A DNA stretch of 64,000 bases from Neorhizobium galegae (GTDB lineage Bacteria > Pseudomonadota > Alphaproteobacteria > Rhizobiales > Rhizobiaceae), in contig NZ_CP090095.1 of assembly GCF_021391675.1 (NCBI RefSeq), forward strand, positions 1,307,501-1,371,500, written 5' to 3'. How positions within the stretch are numbered: position 1 is the first letter of the stretch; each line of letters starts with the position of its first letter. Position numbers and translations under genes: made by a program. The notes beneath the pieces were generated by a model. That model saw only the letters and a list, made by a program, of their open reading frames with translations, had not been told where the DNA came from and did not search any database. Shown here one piece after another: positions 40,165 through 47,625 of the stretch.

Positions 40165-40251
40165 TGTGGTAGTCCTTTCAGAGTGTTCCGCGGCTTTAAG
40201 TTTGCGACCTGGCCTGCGGATGGTTGTTTCGGTATCTTGAATGAGCTGCGG

Positions 40252-40467
40252 TTAGTTCGGGCGGTTGGCGCCGTCGAAATAGTCGCCGCTGTTGACGTCG
40301 GCCTTCTGGGAATCAACCTTCTGGCCGATGCTGCCGGTCTGAACGTGGTCGACGGCAGCGGAAGCCTTGGAGGCGCCTTCATAATAGTCGCCTTCGGCAA
40401 GAGCGACGGAAGCGAACGAGGCCGAAGCGATAAGGGCTGCGGCGATAGCGGAAGTGATCTTGGTCAT
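40252..40467 (-). CDS. Small secreted GDYYxG-family protein, unit 3, type B (71 aa)
   Basis: A 71-residue preprotein. Signal peptide of 24 residues ending SVALA, mature 47 residues from EGDYYEGASKASAAVDHVQT, then GSIGQKVDSQKADV and SGDYFDGANRPN. It differs from unit 4 by only two residues (VDS versus ADA), so the two arose by a recent duplication. The mature chain has no cysteine and is acidic, with aromatic residues only in the two GDY motifs. Ribosome-binding site GAAGGGAC. The function is unknown. Confidence 0.87.
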   Translation of the reverse strand: MTKITSAIAAALIASASFASVALAEGDYYEGASKASAAVDHVQTGSIGQKVDSQKADVNSGDYFDGANRPN

Positions 40468-40554
40468 TGTGGTAGTCCCTTCAGAGTTATCCGCGGCTTC
40501 AAAGTTTGCGACCTGGCCTGCGGAGGTTGTTTCGGTATCTTGAATGAGCTGCGG

Positions 40555-40770
40555 TTAGTTCGGGCGGTTGGCGCCGTCGAAATAGTCGCCGCTGTTGACG
40601 TCGGCCTTCTGAGCGTCGGCCTTCTGGCCGATGCTGCCGGTCTGAACGTGGTCGACGGCAGCGGAAGCCTTGGAGGCGCCTTCGTAATAGTCGCCTTCGG
40701 CAAGAGCGACGGAAGCGAACGAGGCCGAAGCGATAAGGGCTGCGGCGATTGCGGAAGTGATCTTGGTCAT
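40555..40770 (-). CDS. Small secreted GDYYxG-family protein, unit 4, type B (71 aa)
   Basis: A 71-residue preprotein nearly identical to unit 3: same signal peptide, the same EGDYYEGASKASAAVDHVQT start, GSIGQKADAQKADV middle and SGDYFDGANRPN end. The flanking 87-bp spacers are also nearly identical, so whole gene-plus-spacer units of about 303 bp have duplicated. Ribosome-binding site GAAGGGAC. The function is unknown. Confidence 0.87.
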   Translation of the reverse strand: MTKITSAIAAALIASASFASVALAEGDYYEGASKASAAVDHVQTGSIGQKADAQKADVNSGDYFDGANRPN

Positions 40771-40857
40771 GATGGTAGTCCCTTCAGAGTTATCCGCGGC
40801 TTCAAAGTTTGCGACCTGGCCTGCGGAGATTGTTTCGATATCTTGAATAAGCTGCAG

Positions 40858-41127
40858 TTAGTTCGGGCGGTTGGCGCCTTCATAGTAGTCGCCATGGTTC
40901 AGGGTGACCGTGCCGTCGAAGGACTGGTTCGAACCCTGGGCGTTGGAGACCGAGCCCGTGTAGCCGTAGCTGGCCGAACCCTTGGCCTTCTGATGTGTTG
41001 CCGGGTGCTGCTGGCCGGCCGACGGCGGAGTAACGCCTTCGTAGTAGTTGCCTTCAGCAAGAGCGGCGGTAGCGAACGAAGCCGAAGCGATGAGGGCTAC
41101 GGCGATAGCGGAGGTGATCCTGGTCAT
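40858..41127 (-). CDS. Small secreted GDYYxG-family protein, unit 5, type A (89 aa)
   Basis: An 89-residue preprotein. Signal peptide MTRITSAIAVALIASASFAT to AALA, mature start EGNYYEGVTPPSAGQQHPAT (the first motif has Asn for Asp: GNYYEG), middle YGYTGSVSNAQG and NQSFDGTVTLNHG, end HGDYYEGANRPN. It is the type A partner of unit 2. The shared NQSFDGTVTL segment is absent from type B units. Ribosome-binding site GAAGGGAC. The function is unknown. Confidence 0.86.
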   Translation of the reverse strand: MTRITSAIAVALIASASFATAALAEGNYYEGVTPPSAGQQHPATHQKAKGSASYGYTGSVSNAQGSNQSFDGTVTLNHGDYYEGANRPN

Positions 41128-41214
41128 TGTGGTAGTCCCTTCAGAGTTATCCGCGGCTTCAAAGTTTGCGACCTGGCCTGCGGAGGTTGTTTCGGTATCT
41201 TGAATGAGCTGCGG

Positions 41215-41433
41215 TTAGTTCGGGCGGTTTGCGCCTTCATAATATTCGCCGCGGCCGATCGAAGCCGGGACCTGATTCTGTTGATCCTGAGCAATGCTGC
41301 CGGTCTGAACATGGTCGACGGTGGCGGATGCCTTGGAGGCGCCTTCATAATAGTCGCCTTCAGCGAGGGCGACGGAAGCGAACGAGGCCGAAGCGATAAG
41401 GGCTGCGGCGATAGCGGAAGTGATCTTGGTCAT
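41215..41433 (-). CDS. Small secreted GDYYxG-family protein, unit 6, type B, first in the array (72 aa)
   Basis: A 72-residue preprotein. Signal peptide as in units 3 and 4, EGDYYEGASKASATVDHVQT start, GSIAQDQQNQVPASI middle and RGEYYEGANRPN end (Glu for Asp in the final motif). It is the promoter-proximal gene. Its own leader differs from the array spacers: AAGGATAAAG is the ribosome-binding region, and palindromes lie further upstream at 41470, 41513 and 41553. The function is unknown. Confidence 0.86.
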   Translation of the reverse strand: MTKITSAIAAALIASASFASVALAEGDYYEGASKASATVDHVQTGSIAQDQQNQVPASIGRGEYYEGANRPN

Positions 41434-41552
41434 TGTCTTTATCCTTGGGTTATGTTCGGTTCGGTCTTGGGTTCGAACCAGAGTGAATTTCTGTTTGCGA
41501 TGCTGATATCGGACCGATCGGTTCGATCCGAAAGCCCCTCATTTCGGCGACT

Positions 41553-41575
41553 GCTGTCAACGAAACGTTGACAGC
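41553..41575. promoter_or_regulatory. Perfect inverted repeat upstream of the GDYYxG array
   Basis: Ten-base arms GCTGTCAACG and CGTTGACAGC with a 3-base centre AAA, 120 bp upstream of the first array gene. Probable operator or activator site for the array, or a -35-overlapping element since TTGACA occurs in the proximal arm. Confidence 0.55.
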
Positions 41576-41933
41576 GAAAACGGGCCGGTAAAAATGCGCG
41601 CAAAAAGTGCATATCGCGGTCATTTCTTGAGAAAAGCCACGAATAAATCGATTAAGTTACGATTTGGTAAGATAATTAACCAGCAAAATCAGTAGGATAT
41701 GTGGCTATGAAAGAATTTGCACCGATTGCGTGTAATTTTTCGGAGATCGTGTCATTTTAGTGGCTTTTGTGTGGCATAAATCGTGTTCAATAGGTATTCA
41801 AGCTTTTCACAAAACTGTGACATTGAAATTTTGCGAATTTTTACGCCCAAAATCGATGCCGTTTGCGTGATCAAATTGCCTTTTCTTGATGCGGCGCAGC
41901 AAAATATTCAGGCACTCCTTGACGGTTGGAAAC

Positions 41934-41966
41934 GAAAAATGGCCGTGCCATTGCCGGCGCGGCCAT
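41934..41966 (-). terminator. Intrinsic terminator after DUF2147 gene
   Basis: On the minus strand, ATGGCCG-14-CGGCCAT and then TTTTTCG. It lies 40 bp past the stop at 42007. Confidence 0.65.
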
Positions 41967-42006
41967 CTCTGCACTTCTTATATGGGACGATATTTGGGCG
42001 ATCGGC

Positions 42007-42345
42007 TTAGAGGCGCGTCCAGGTCTGCGACTTGCAAAGGATGGCGAGAACGCAGCCTTTCATCTTGAGCGAATTGCCATTGACCGAGCCCGACCCGCTA
42101 TAGGTCTTGTCCTCCGCGGGGTCGGTGATCTCGCCGCTATATTCCCCGTCCTTGCCGGAGAGCTTGCCGATCTGCCTACCCGAATGTTTGCCGGTCTTCA
42201 GCGTCACGCAATAGGCGGTACCGCATTTGCCGATCACCGCGGTCTCGCCGCTGGCGGTCTTCCAATTGCCTTCGATCGGCTCTGCGGCTCGGGCTCCGGT
42301 CGCGGCAAGTGTCAGCACTGCAACAAGCATCAGTCTGCGCATCAT
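42007..42345 (-). CDS. DUF2147 family secreted protein (112 aa)
   Basis: A 112-residue exported protein with a signal peptide (MMRRLMLVAVLTLAATGARA) and a single DUF2147-like domain: EPIEGNWKTASGETAVIGKC at the start, KLSGKDGEYSGEITDPAEDK in the middle, and MKGCVLAILCKSQTWTRL at the end, which is the family's typical CxxGxLCxSQTWTR-like finish. Probably a small periplasmic beta-barrel; the role is unknown. GGAGG lies about 8 nt before the ATG. Monocistronic with its own terminator. Confidence 0.85.
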   Translation of the reverse strand: MMRRLMLVAVLTLAATGARAAEPIEGNWKTASGETAVIGKCGTAYCVTLKTGKHSGRQIGKLSGKDGEYSGEITDPAEDKTYSGSGSVNGNSLKMKGCVLAILCKSQTWTRL

Positions 42346-42881
42346 GATTGTTTTCCTCCTTCGCTTCCGCCGCTGAGCTCTTCGAGAGCAGACAGACAGC
42401 GCGGTTTCCTCCAGTGCGCACCCCTCTGTACGAACTTGTGCCGAAATTTATCTTACGCACACGTAAAGGTAAATATGGGTTTGGCCCGATAGGGCGGAAT
42501 TTCAGCGGTCGGGAAGGCTGGGTTTTCCACAGCCCTGGAGACGGGGTCGCCGAACCGAACCGTATTCGTAGTTAGCGTTCGGTTTAAATCGTTTTCTAAA
42601 CTTTTCGTAAAAATCTCCGCAAACTCCTTAAAATGCAAGGCATCCCATGTTTAACAAAAGCTCAAGTTTACGAAGTGTTTTATCTTTGTTTTCATTGAAT
42701 TAATCATGCTTTTTAGGCGTCTTTTGGAAGGTTTGGCGCATAGTGAAGTCATCAAACGAGCGGGAAAAACCGCCGGCCGGAAGGATCGAAACAGCCGCTT
42801 GAAGACGGTGATCCGGACGGAGCCCGAAAGGGCAAAAACAGGGCAGACGACGGACAACAGGCTTTAACAGGGATCAAACCG
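42346..42881. promoter_or_regulatory. 536-bp intergenic region before the Sel1 microprotein gene
   Basis: I see no gene here. It holds an inverted repeat AACCGAAC-16-GTTCGGTT at 42553-42584, followed by T-rich sequence, which could be a terminator or a regulatory hairpin. An AT-rich stretch follows at 42585-42720. A short GCCC-GAAA-GGGC hairpin lies about 45 nt upstream of the Sel1 start. Confidence 0.4.
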
Positions 42882-43148
42882 ATGGCACGCTTTGAAATGA
42901 ACAATTCCGGAATGGCCACCATGGGTGGCGAAACCCGCGCCGACACTTTCTGCGAAATGGGCCTGATGTATGCGACCGGCCGTGGTTGCGACGTCGATCT
43001 CGTTTCCGCTCACAAATGGCTCAACATCGCCGCGATCAAGGGCTCCGACCGCGCCGCCGAACTGCGCGCTGACCTCGCACAGACAATGAGCAAGATGCAG
43101 CTGGCCGCAGCACTCCGCGCCGCTCGCGAATGGATGACCATGCACTGA
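42882..43148 (+). CDS. Sel1-like repeat microprotein (88 aa)
   Basis: An 88-residue cytoplasmic protein built around one Sel1-like repeat: TFCEMGLMYATGRGCDVDLV followed by SAHKWLNIAAIKGSDRAAEL, then a C-terminal helix ending REWMTMH. Sel1 repeats are TPR-like protein-binding helices. With a single repeat it probably acts as an adaptor or dimer. This compact protein is widely kept in rhizobia; its partner is unknown. AGGGAT precedes the ATG. Confidence 0.8.
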   Translation: MARFEMNNSGMATMGGETRADTFCEMGLMYATGRGCDVDLVSAHKWLNIAAIKGSDRAAELRADLAQTMSKMQLAAALRAAREWMTMH

Positions 43149-43289
43149 GCGACTTCAGGAGCGCCGTGGTCGACGAATTGACCGGCCCCGCAAGAGGGCC
43201 GGCGGGAGAACAATCCAAAAGACAGCACCCAAAAGGGGATCGGGAGATAGGACGGTCGGGTCTGGACGGGGACGACCGCCTGAAATTGA

Positions 43290-43330
43290 GACCGCGACCG
43301 GCAGGAACAAGGCCGGCGCGGTCGTTTTCG
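43290..43330. terminator. Terminator between Sel1 gene and HisC-like gene
   Basis: GACCGCG(a)CCGGC-loop-GCCGGCGCGGTC followed by GTTTTCG on the plus strand. A weaker hairpin, CCGGCCC-7-GGGCCGG, lies at 43182-43202. It lies between convergent genes and may serve both. Confidence 0.6.
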
Positions 43331-43336
43331 TATGGC

Positions 43337-44446
43337 CTATAGGCTCTTCAGCACCGTCGGCAGGGCTTCTTCGAACAGCGCCATGTCCGATTCCGGGCCC
43401 GTGCTGACGCGGATGCAGCGGTTGAGCTGCGCGACACCCGGCATGCGGATGAAAACTCCGTGCTCCATCAGCCCATCGACGATCGAGCGCGCATAGGCGC
43501 CGTCGCGGCCGCAATCGATCGCCACGAAATTGGTGGCAGACGCCAGCGGCTTCAGGCCGTTGGTTTCAGCGATGGCGGAGATCCGGTCTCGCGAGGCCTT
43601 GATCTGCCCGATCACCTGGCCGAGATAGGCCTGGTCTTTCAGCGCCGCGAGTGCCGAGGCGATGCCGATCCGGTTCATGCCGAAATGATTGCGGATCTTG
43701 TCGAAGGCCTGGGCCGTGCCGGGCGTCGAGATCGCATACCCCACCCGCGAGCCGGCCATTCCGTAGGCCTTCGAGAAGGTGCGGGTGCGGATGATGTTCG
43801 GCCGGTCGATCAGGGCGGCGATATCGGGCGTCGCGCCAGCCGGGCCTGTCTCGCAATAGGCTTCGTCGAGAATCATCAGGCAGGTTTCCGGCAGCGCCTT
43901 GGCAAATGCGACGATGCTGTCGGCATCCCACCAGCTTCCCATCGGATTGTCGGGGTTGGCGAAATAGACCAGCGGCGCGTTTTCGCGGCGAACGGCTTCC
44001 ATCAGCCCGTCGAGATGCTCGCGGTCGTCGACATAAGGCACCGTCACCAGCCGGCCGCCATGGCCCGCCACATGGAAGTTGAACGTCGGATAGGCACCGA
44101 ACGAGGTGACGACCGGCATGCCCGGCTCGATCACCATCCGGACGATCAGCCCGAGCAGGCTGTCTATGCCTTCGCCGACGGCAACATTGTTGACCTGACA
44201 GCCCAGATGCGCGGCGAGCGCCTGCTTCAGTTCGAAGTTTTCCGGATCCGCATATTTCCAGGTGCTTGCCGCCGCAGCGCCGATCGCTTCGATGACGGAA
44301 GGTGCAGGGCCGAAGCCGTTTTCATTGGCGCCGATGCGCGCTTTCACCATGAGACCGCGATTGCGCTCGATGGCCTCGGGTCCGACGAAGGGGACGGTGG
44401 CGGGAAGGGCGCTGATCAGCGGTGTAAAGCGCAAGAATGCAGGCAT
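43337..44446 (-). CDS. HisC-like PLP aminotransferase (class I/II)
   Basis: A 369-residue fold-type I aminotransferase resembling histidinol-phosphate aminotransferase. Motifs: ARIGANENGFGPAPSVIEAI (substrate-binding ANEN), VYFANPDNPMGSWW (cofactor Asn), LMILDEAYCETGPAG (cofactor Asp), IIRTRTFSKAYGMAGSRVGY (Schiff-base Lys and cofactor Arg). Rhizobia carry several HisC paralogues, and this one stands apart from his genes, next to a LysR regulator on the same strand. It may act on aromatic amino acids or another amino acid. The start at 44446 (MPAFLRFTPL) is preferred; an ATG at 44503 lacks a ribosome-binding site. Confidence 0.87.
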   Translation of the reverse strand: MPAFLRFTPLISALPATVPFVGPEAIERNRGLMVKARIGANENGFGPAPSVIEAIGAAAASTWKYADPENFELKQALAAHLGCQVNNVAVGEGIDSLLGLIVRMVIEPGMPVVTSFGAYPTFNFHVAGHGGRLVTVPYVDDREHLDGLMEAVRRENAPLVYFANPDNPMGSWWDADSIVAFAKALPETCLMILDEAYCETGPAGATPDIAALIDRPNIIRTRTFSKAYGMAGSRVGYAISTPGTAQAFDKIRNHFGMNRIGIASALAALKDQAYLGQVIGQIKASRDRISAIAETNGLKPLASATNFVAIDCGRDGAYARSIVDGLMEHGVFIRMPGVAQLNRCIRVSTGPESDMALFEEALPTVLKSL

Positions 44447-44523
44447 GGACTTCAGTTCCGGTTCTTTTAAAATCGGCACACAATAGGATCGATTCACCGG
44501 CATGCAAGTCTGCTTGGGCTCGA

Positions 44524-45396
44524 TTAGGCTTGATCGCCGCTAAATCTTTCCGCCTCCCGTTTGAAAAGTGCGCCGAGCCTTTCGATGACCTGATGTACCT
44601 CCGGCCGGTGCCGGTCGTCGTCATTGGCGACGATCCACATGGTATAGGTGAGCTCTGCGATGATGCCGCCCTCGCGCACCAGGGCGGGGGCAGAATCGCC
44701 AATGAAGCACGGCAGCACGCCGCGCCCGTTGCCGCTCGCAATCAGCCGCAGCAGCAGTTCCGGCGAATTGGTCCAGGTGCGGATATCAGCCTCGTGATGC
44801 TGAAACACCCATTTGTCGGCCGGCGAATGGGAGCTTTCGGTGCCGATCGAAACCCACGGCATTGTCTCGTCTTCGGCAAGACTATCCTCTCTATATATAC
44901 AGTGTGCGACAGTGACCGAGCGGCGGATCGCCACATTGCCGGATTCAGGCCTTCGACCGACGATCCCGACATCCGTTTCGCGATAGGTGAAATCGAGCCC
45001 CCTGTGCAGCGATTTGCAGCAGAGCCGGAACCGGTCCTCCCTACCTCGAAGCTCGGACGTATGATCGCTGACGAAACCGGAAAGCCAGGCATCGGCGCCG
45101 ATCGAAACGATCGGCATGGCAAAGGCCTGCGCCTTCCAGTCGGCGATGCTGTCGGCCGTCTTCTGCATGGCGCGGACATGTTCGAGCAGCGTTTCTCCAT
45201 CCGGCGCCAGCCGGTAGCCCTGCTGGCTGCGCACGAACAGGGTCCGGCCGGTTGCCCGTTCGAGCGCCAGCATCCGCCGGCCGATCGTCGGGGCGCTGAG
45301 GCCCGTGCGGGCGGCAGCGGCGCTCAAGGCCCCTTCGCTCGCCACATGCAGGAACAGTTTGAGATCGTCCCAGCCCGCGTCCGTCATATCAGGCAC
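44524..45396 (-). CDS. LysR-family transcriptional regulator
   Basis: A 290-residue LysR-type regulator with the N-terminal helix-turn-helix LKLFLHVASEGALSAAAART and GLSAPTIGRRMLALERATGR, followed by an effector-binding domain. The SAPTIGRRMLALE form is typical of the subgroup that includes regulators of amino acid and aromatic metabolism in rhizobia. It is directly upstream of the HisC-like gene on the same strand (77 bp to the preferred start), an unusual codirectional order, so it may be cotranscribed with it. The inducer is unknown. Confidence 0.9.
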   Translation of the reverse strand: MPDMTDAGWDDLKLFLHVASEGALSAAAARTGLSAPTIGRRMLALERATGRTLFVRSQQGYRLAPDGETLLEHVRAMQKTADSIADWKAQAFAMPIVSIGADAWLSGFVSDHTSELRGREDRFRLCCKSLHRGLDFTYRETDVGIVGRRPESGNVAIRRSVTVAHCIYREDSLAEDETMPWVSIGTESSHSPADKWVFQHHEADIRTWTNSPELLLRLIASGNGRGVLPCFIGDSAPALVREGGIIAELTYTMWIVANDDDRHRPEVHQVIERLGALFKREAERFSGDQA

Positions 45397-45521
45397 CCTA
45401 TCGTTTCACCGGTGATCTTCCCATCGTTCATGGATGAAAAGCGGCTTTCGCCGGCGCGTCTACAAGCCGGCGCGGCAAACCACTAGCTCGATGGCATCAC
45501 ATCATAGATGGAGTGATTGCC

Positions 45522-45812
45522 ATGCTTCTCAACCGGGTGAAATTTTGGGATCAATTGAACGAGGAGAAGGGCCGGCGCTGCCGGAGCGGGCGGCGGGATC
45601 CGATGACCGATCCTCTTGCCGATCCCCTGGAGGGCGCCGAATGGCGCGGGCTGCTCTGGGCTGTGCCGCTTCTGTCGTGGTTGACGAACGGCCGCTATAG
45701 GCGGCGGGCGAAGAATGCCCGCCGGCAGCATTACGACGTGCCGGTCAGTGGCTGGTCTCGAAGCTCAGCCGGATCACGTGATGCAGAAATTCGGCGTCGA
45801 TCAGCATGTTGA
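45522..45812 (+). CDS. Possible small basic protein (96 aa), doubtful
   Basis: A 96-codon frame starting MLLNRVKFWDQLNEEKGRRC with GGAG 8 nt before the ATG, one short hydrophobic segment (GLLWAVPLLSWLTN) and a basic tail. The last 68 bp run antisense into the PilZ gene. The first two thirds look protein-like and there is no competing gene, but the tail is of the composition expected from antisense. It may be a real small membrane protein or a chance frame. Confidence 0.3.
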   Translation: MLLNRVKFWDQLNEEKGRRCRSGRRDPMTDPLADPLEGAEWRGLLWAVPLLSWLTNGRYRRRAKNARRQHYDVPVSGWSRSSAGSRDAEIRRRSAC

Positions 45813-46098
45813 AGCCGACTGTAACCTTCTCTTCCTCGCGGCGGATCACCGTGCATCCGATGTCGTCATGGATGCCGAGGATTTCGAGGAAGAAGTTGTT
45901 GGGCATCGGCAGGGTCGGGCCGACCTCGATTTCCGCACCATATAGCGAGATGCTGCGGATCAGGCAGCGGAAGCTCGTTTTGGTGCTGAGGTGATGACCG
46001 ACAAGGATGACCTTGCCGGGGCGGTCGATCGTGAACTTCTCGAAAGCCTGGTCTCGGGGGCCGTCTTTTCTGGTGTGCTGGTCCATATTCAAGGGCAT
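45745..46098 (-). CDS. PilZ-domain-like protein (117 aa)
   Basis: A 117-residue single-domain protein. The beta-barrel pattern KFTIDRPGKVILVGHHLSTK, SFRCLIRSISLYGAEIEVGP and IGCTVIRREEEKVTVGFNML fits PilZ, the cyclic di-GMP receptor fold. The ligand motifs are degenerate: the RxxxR is not clear, and the (D/N)xSxxG motif reads SISLYG. It may not bind cyclic di-GMP, as for other PilZ-like proteins used as partners. It is divergent from the reductase/aldolase operon. The second ATG (MDQHTRKDG) is an alternative start. Confidence 0.7.
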   Translation of the reverse strand: MPLNMDQHTRKDGPRDQAFEKFTIDRPGKVILVGHHLSTKTSFRCLIRSISLYGAEIEVGPTLPMPNNFFLEILGIHDDIGCTVIRREEEKVTVGFNMLIDAEFLHHVIRLSFETSH

Positions 46099-46384
46099 GA
46101 CGCCCTCCCGTTTTCATTCCTACTCTGTGACTATATTCCTCCTCCGCTGACACATTCTGAAACGGATTGATAAAATGCGACCGGATAGGCGGAAAATCGC
46201 CGAAAAATCTGGCACCTGATCGCTGGCGAAGCGGTTTTTCCTTTCCGTATGGAACAGCTGCGAACGCAAAGCGTGTAATCGCCGATGTCGCGTTGTTGAC
46301 GGAGCGATGTCGCGGGGATACCCCTTTCGATCGGATTAATGGTGCTATCTCAACGAAAACCATGATCAGTATGGGGAGCGAGAC

Positions 46385-47614
46385 GTGACGGGCAGGTTGG
46401 TGATAATTGGCGCGGGCCAGGCGGGTTTCGCGCTCGCTGCAAAACTCCGGGCTCTGAAGGATGCGCGGCCGATTACGATCATCGGTTCGGAAAGCGTGAT
46501 CCCTTACCAGCGCCCGCCGCTCTCCAAGAAATATCTGCTCGGCGAAATGGAGTTCGAGCGGCTGACCTTCCGGCCCGAAACCTGGTTTGCCGAACACGAT
46601 GTCGAGCTTCTGCTCTCGACCTATGTCGAGGAGATCGACCGCAAGGCAAAGTCCGTCCGTATGCAGGATGGCGCGGTCATCGAATATGACACTCTGGCGC
46701 TCGCCACCGGCTCGACGCCGCGCACGCTGCCGGCAAGTGTCGGAGGCGATCTCGACGGCGTCTTCACCGTGCGCGACAAGCGCGATGCCGACCTGCTCGC
46801 CGGCGAGATGAAACCGGGCCGCCGGCTCCTTATTATAGGCGGCGGTTATATCGGCCTCGAAGCGGCCGCCGTCGCCCGCCATCTCGGCCTCGAAGTGACG
46901 CTGATCGAAATGGCCGACCGCATCCTCCAGCGCGTTGCTGCAAAAGAGACCGCCGACGTGATGCGCGCCATTCACGACAGCCACGGCGTGGTCATCCGCG
47001 AAAAGACCGGCCTGCACCGCCTGATCGGCGGAAGCGGCCCGGAAGGGAATCACGTGCGCGCCGCTGAACTCTCCGACGGCAGCACCCTCGAGGTCGATTT
47101 CGTCATCGTCGGCATCGGCGTGAAGCCGAACGACGAACTGGCACAGGAATGCGGCCTCGAAGTTGGCAACGGCGTGATCGTCGACGAGTTCGCCCGCACC
47201 TCGGATCCGTCGATCTTCGCCATGGGCGACTGCGCCATGCTGCCCTGGAAAGGCGAGCGCATCCGTCTCGAATCGGTACAGAACGCCGTCGATCAGGCGG
47301 AGGCCGCCGCAGCGATCCTCGCCGGCGGCTCCGCGCCCTATGACGCAAAGCCCTGGTTCTGGTCCGACCAATACGATGTGAAGCTGCAGATCGCCGGCTT
47401 CAACATGGGGTATGACGAGACGCTGGTGCGCAAGGGCGCCCGCGAAGGCAGCCTGTCGATCTGGTATTTTCGCCAGGGCCGCTTCATCGCCGTCGACGCG
47501 ATCAACGACGCCAAGGCCTATGTGAGCGGCAAGAAGCTGCTCGACAGCGGCATCGAACCCAGCCGCGCCATCCTCGCCGATCCGGCCGCCGACCTGAAAC
47601 AGCTCCTCTCCTGA
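46385..47614 (+). CDS. FAD-dependent NAD(P)H:ferredoxin reductase-type oxidoreductase
   Basis: A 409-residue two-dinucleotide-binding flavoprotein of the putidaredoxin/rhodocoxin reductase type. FAD motif LVIIGAGQAGFALAAKLRAL (residues 5-24), NAD motif LLIIGGGYIGLEAAAVARHL (about 148-167), and the second FAD motif TSDPSIFAMGDCAMLPW. It passes electrons from NADH to a ferredoxin, usually for a cytochrome P450 or Rieske oxygenase; no such partner is nearby. The GTG at 46385 follows GGGGAGCGAGAC, a good ribosome-binding region. An aldolase gene follows after 11 bp, so the two form an operon. Confidence 0.9.
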   Translation: MTGRLVIIGAGQAGFALAAKLRALKDARPITIIGSESVIPYQRPPLSKKYLLGEMEFERLTFRPETWFAEHDVELLLSTYVEEIDRKAKSVRMQDGAVIEYDTLALATGSTPRTLPASVGGDLDGVFTVRDKRDADLLAGEMKPGRRLLIIGGGYIGLEAAAVARHLGLEVTLIEMADRILQRVAAKETADVMRAIHDSHGVVIREKTGLHRLIGGSGPEGNHVRAAELSDGSTLEVDFVIVGIGVKPNDELAQECGLEVGNGVIVDEFARTSDPSIFAMGDCAMLPWKGERIRLESVQNAVDQAEAAAAILAGGSAPYDAKPWFWSDQYDVKLQIAGFNMGYDETLVRKGAREGSLSIWYFRQGRFIAVDAINDAKAYVSGKKLLDSGIEPSRAILADPAADLKQLLS

Positions 47615-47625
47615 AGGGAAACGCC

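Larger units (their letters stand above)
39812..41214 (-). repeat. Five conserved 86-87 bp intercistronic spacers of the array
   Basis: The spacers are 39812-39897 (86 bp), 40165-40251, 40468-40554, 40771-40857 and 41128-41214 (87 bp each). On the coding strand each runs from the stop codon through CCGCAGCTCATTCAAGATAC, a CCGCAGGCCAGGTCGCAAAC stretch and a CCGCGGATAACTCTGAAGGG ribosome-binding segment to the next ATG. The length is almost invariant while the genes vary from 71 to 89 codons. The conservation exceeds what a ribosome-binding site alone needs. Partial copies occur at 38790 and 39424. Confidence 0.8.
41434..42006. promoter_or_regulatory. 573-bp AT-richer region upstream of the array, with palindromes
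   Basis: No convincing gene. The array-proximal part holds three palindromes: GGTTCGAACC (41470-41479), ACCGATCGGT (41513-41522) and a perfect 23-bp dyad GCTGTCAACG-aaa-CGTTGACAGC (41553-41575). The last contains TTGACA on the array's strand, so it may overlap the -35 element of the array promoter. The stretch 41580-41930 is clearly AT-rich (many A and T runs) compared with its surroundings. A terminator for the DUF2147 gene occupies 41934-41966. Confidence 0.55.

Noticed and set aside
39557..41433. Regular repeats with near-constant spacing, at first sight like a CRISPR array.
   Set aside because: The repeated unit is about 300 bp and contains complete signal-peptide-coding genes. There are no 25-40 bp direct repeats with unique spacers, and no cas genes.
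39871..41571. A 566-codon open frame on the plus strand running through the whole GDYYxG array, giving a repeat-like protein rich in V, G and A.
   Set aside because: It is antisense to the array genes and repeats only because they repeat. It has no ribosome-binding site or signal, and crosses both genes and spacers. The minus-strand genes have signal peptides, motifs and ribosome-binding sites.
41783..42010. A 75-codon frame in the AT-rich region upstream of the array.
   Set aside because: No ribosome-binding site, it runs over the DUF2147 terminator and into its 3' end, and the composition is that of non-coding DNA.
46251..46275. A general-stress (EcfG-type) promoter GGAAC-16-CGTG upstream of the reductase gene.
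   Set aside because: The -10 part does not match CGTT, the distance to the start is over 100 bp, and one such match is expected by chance.
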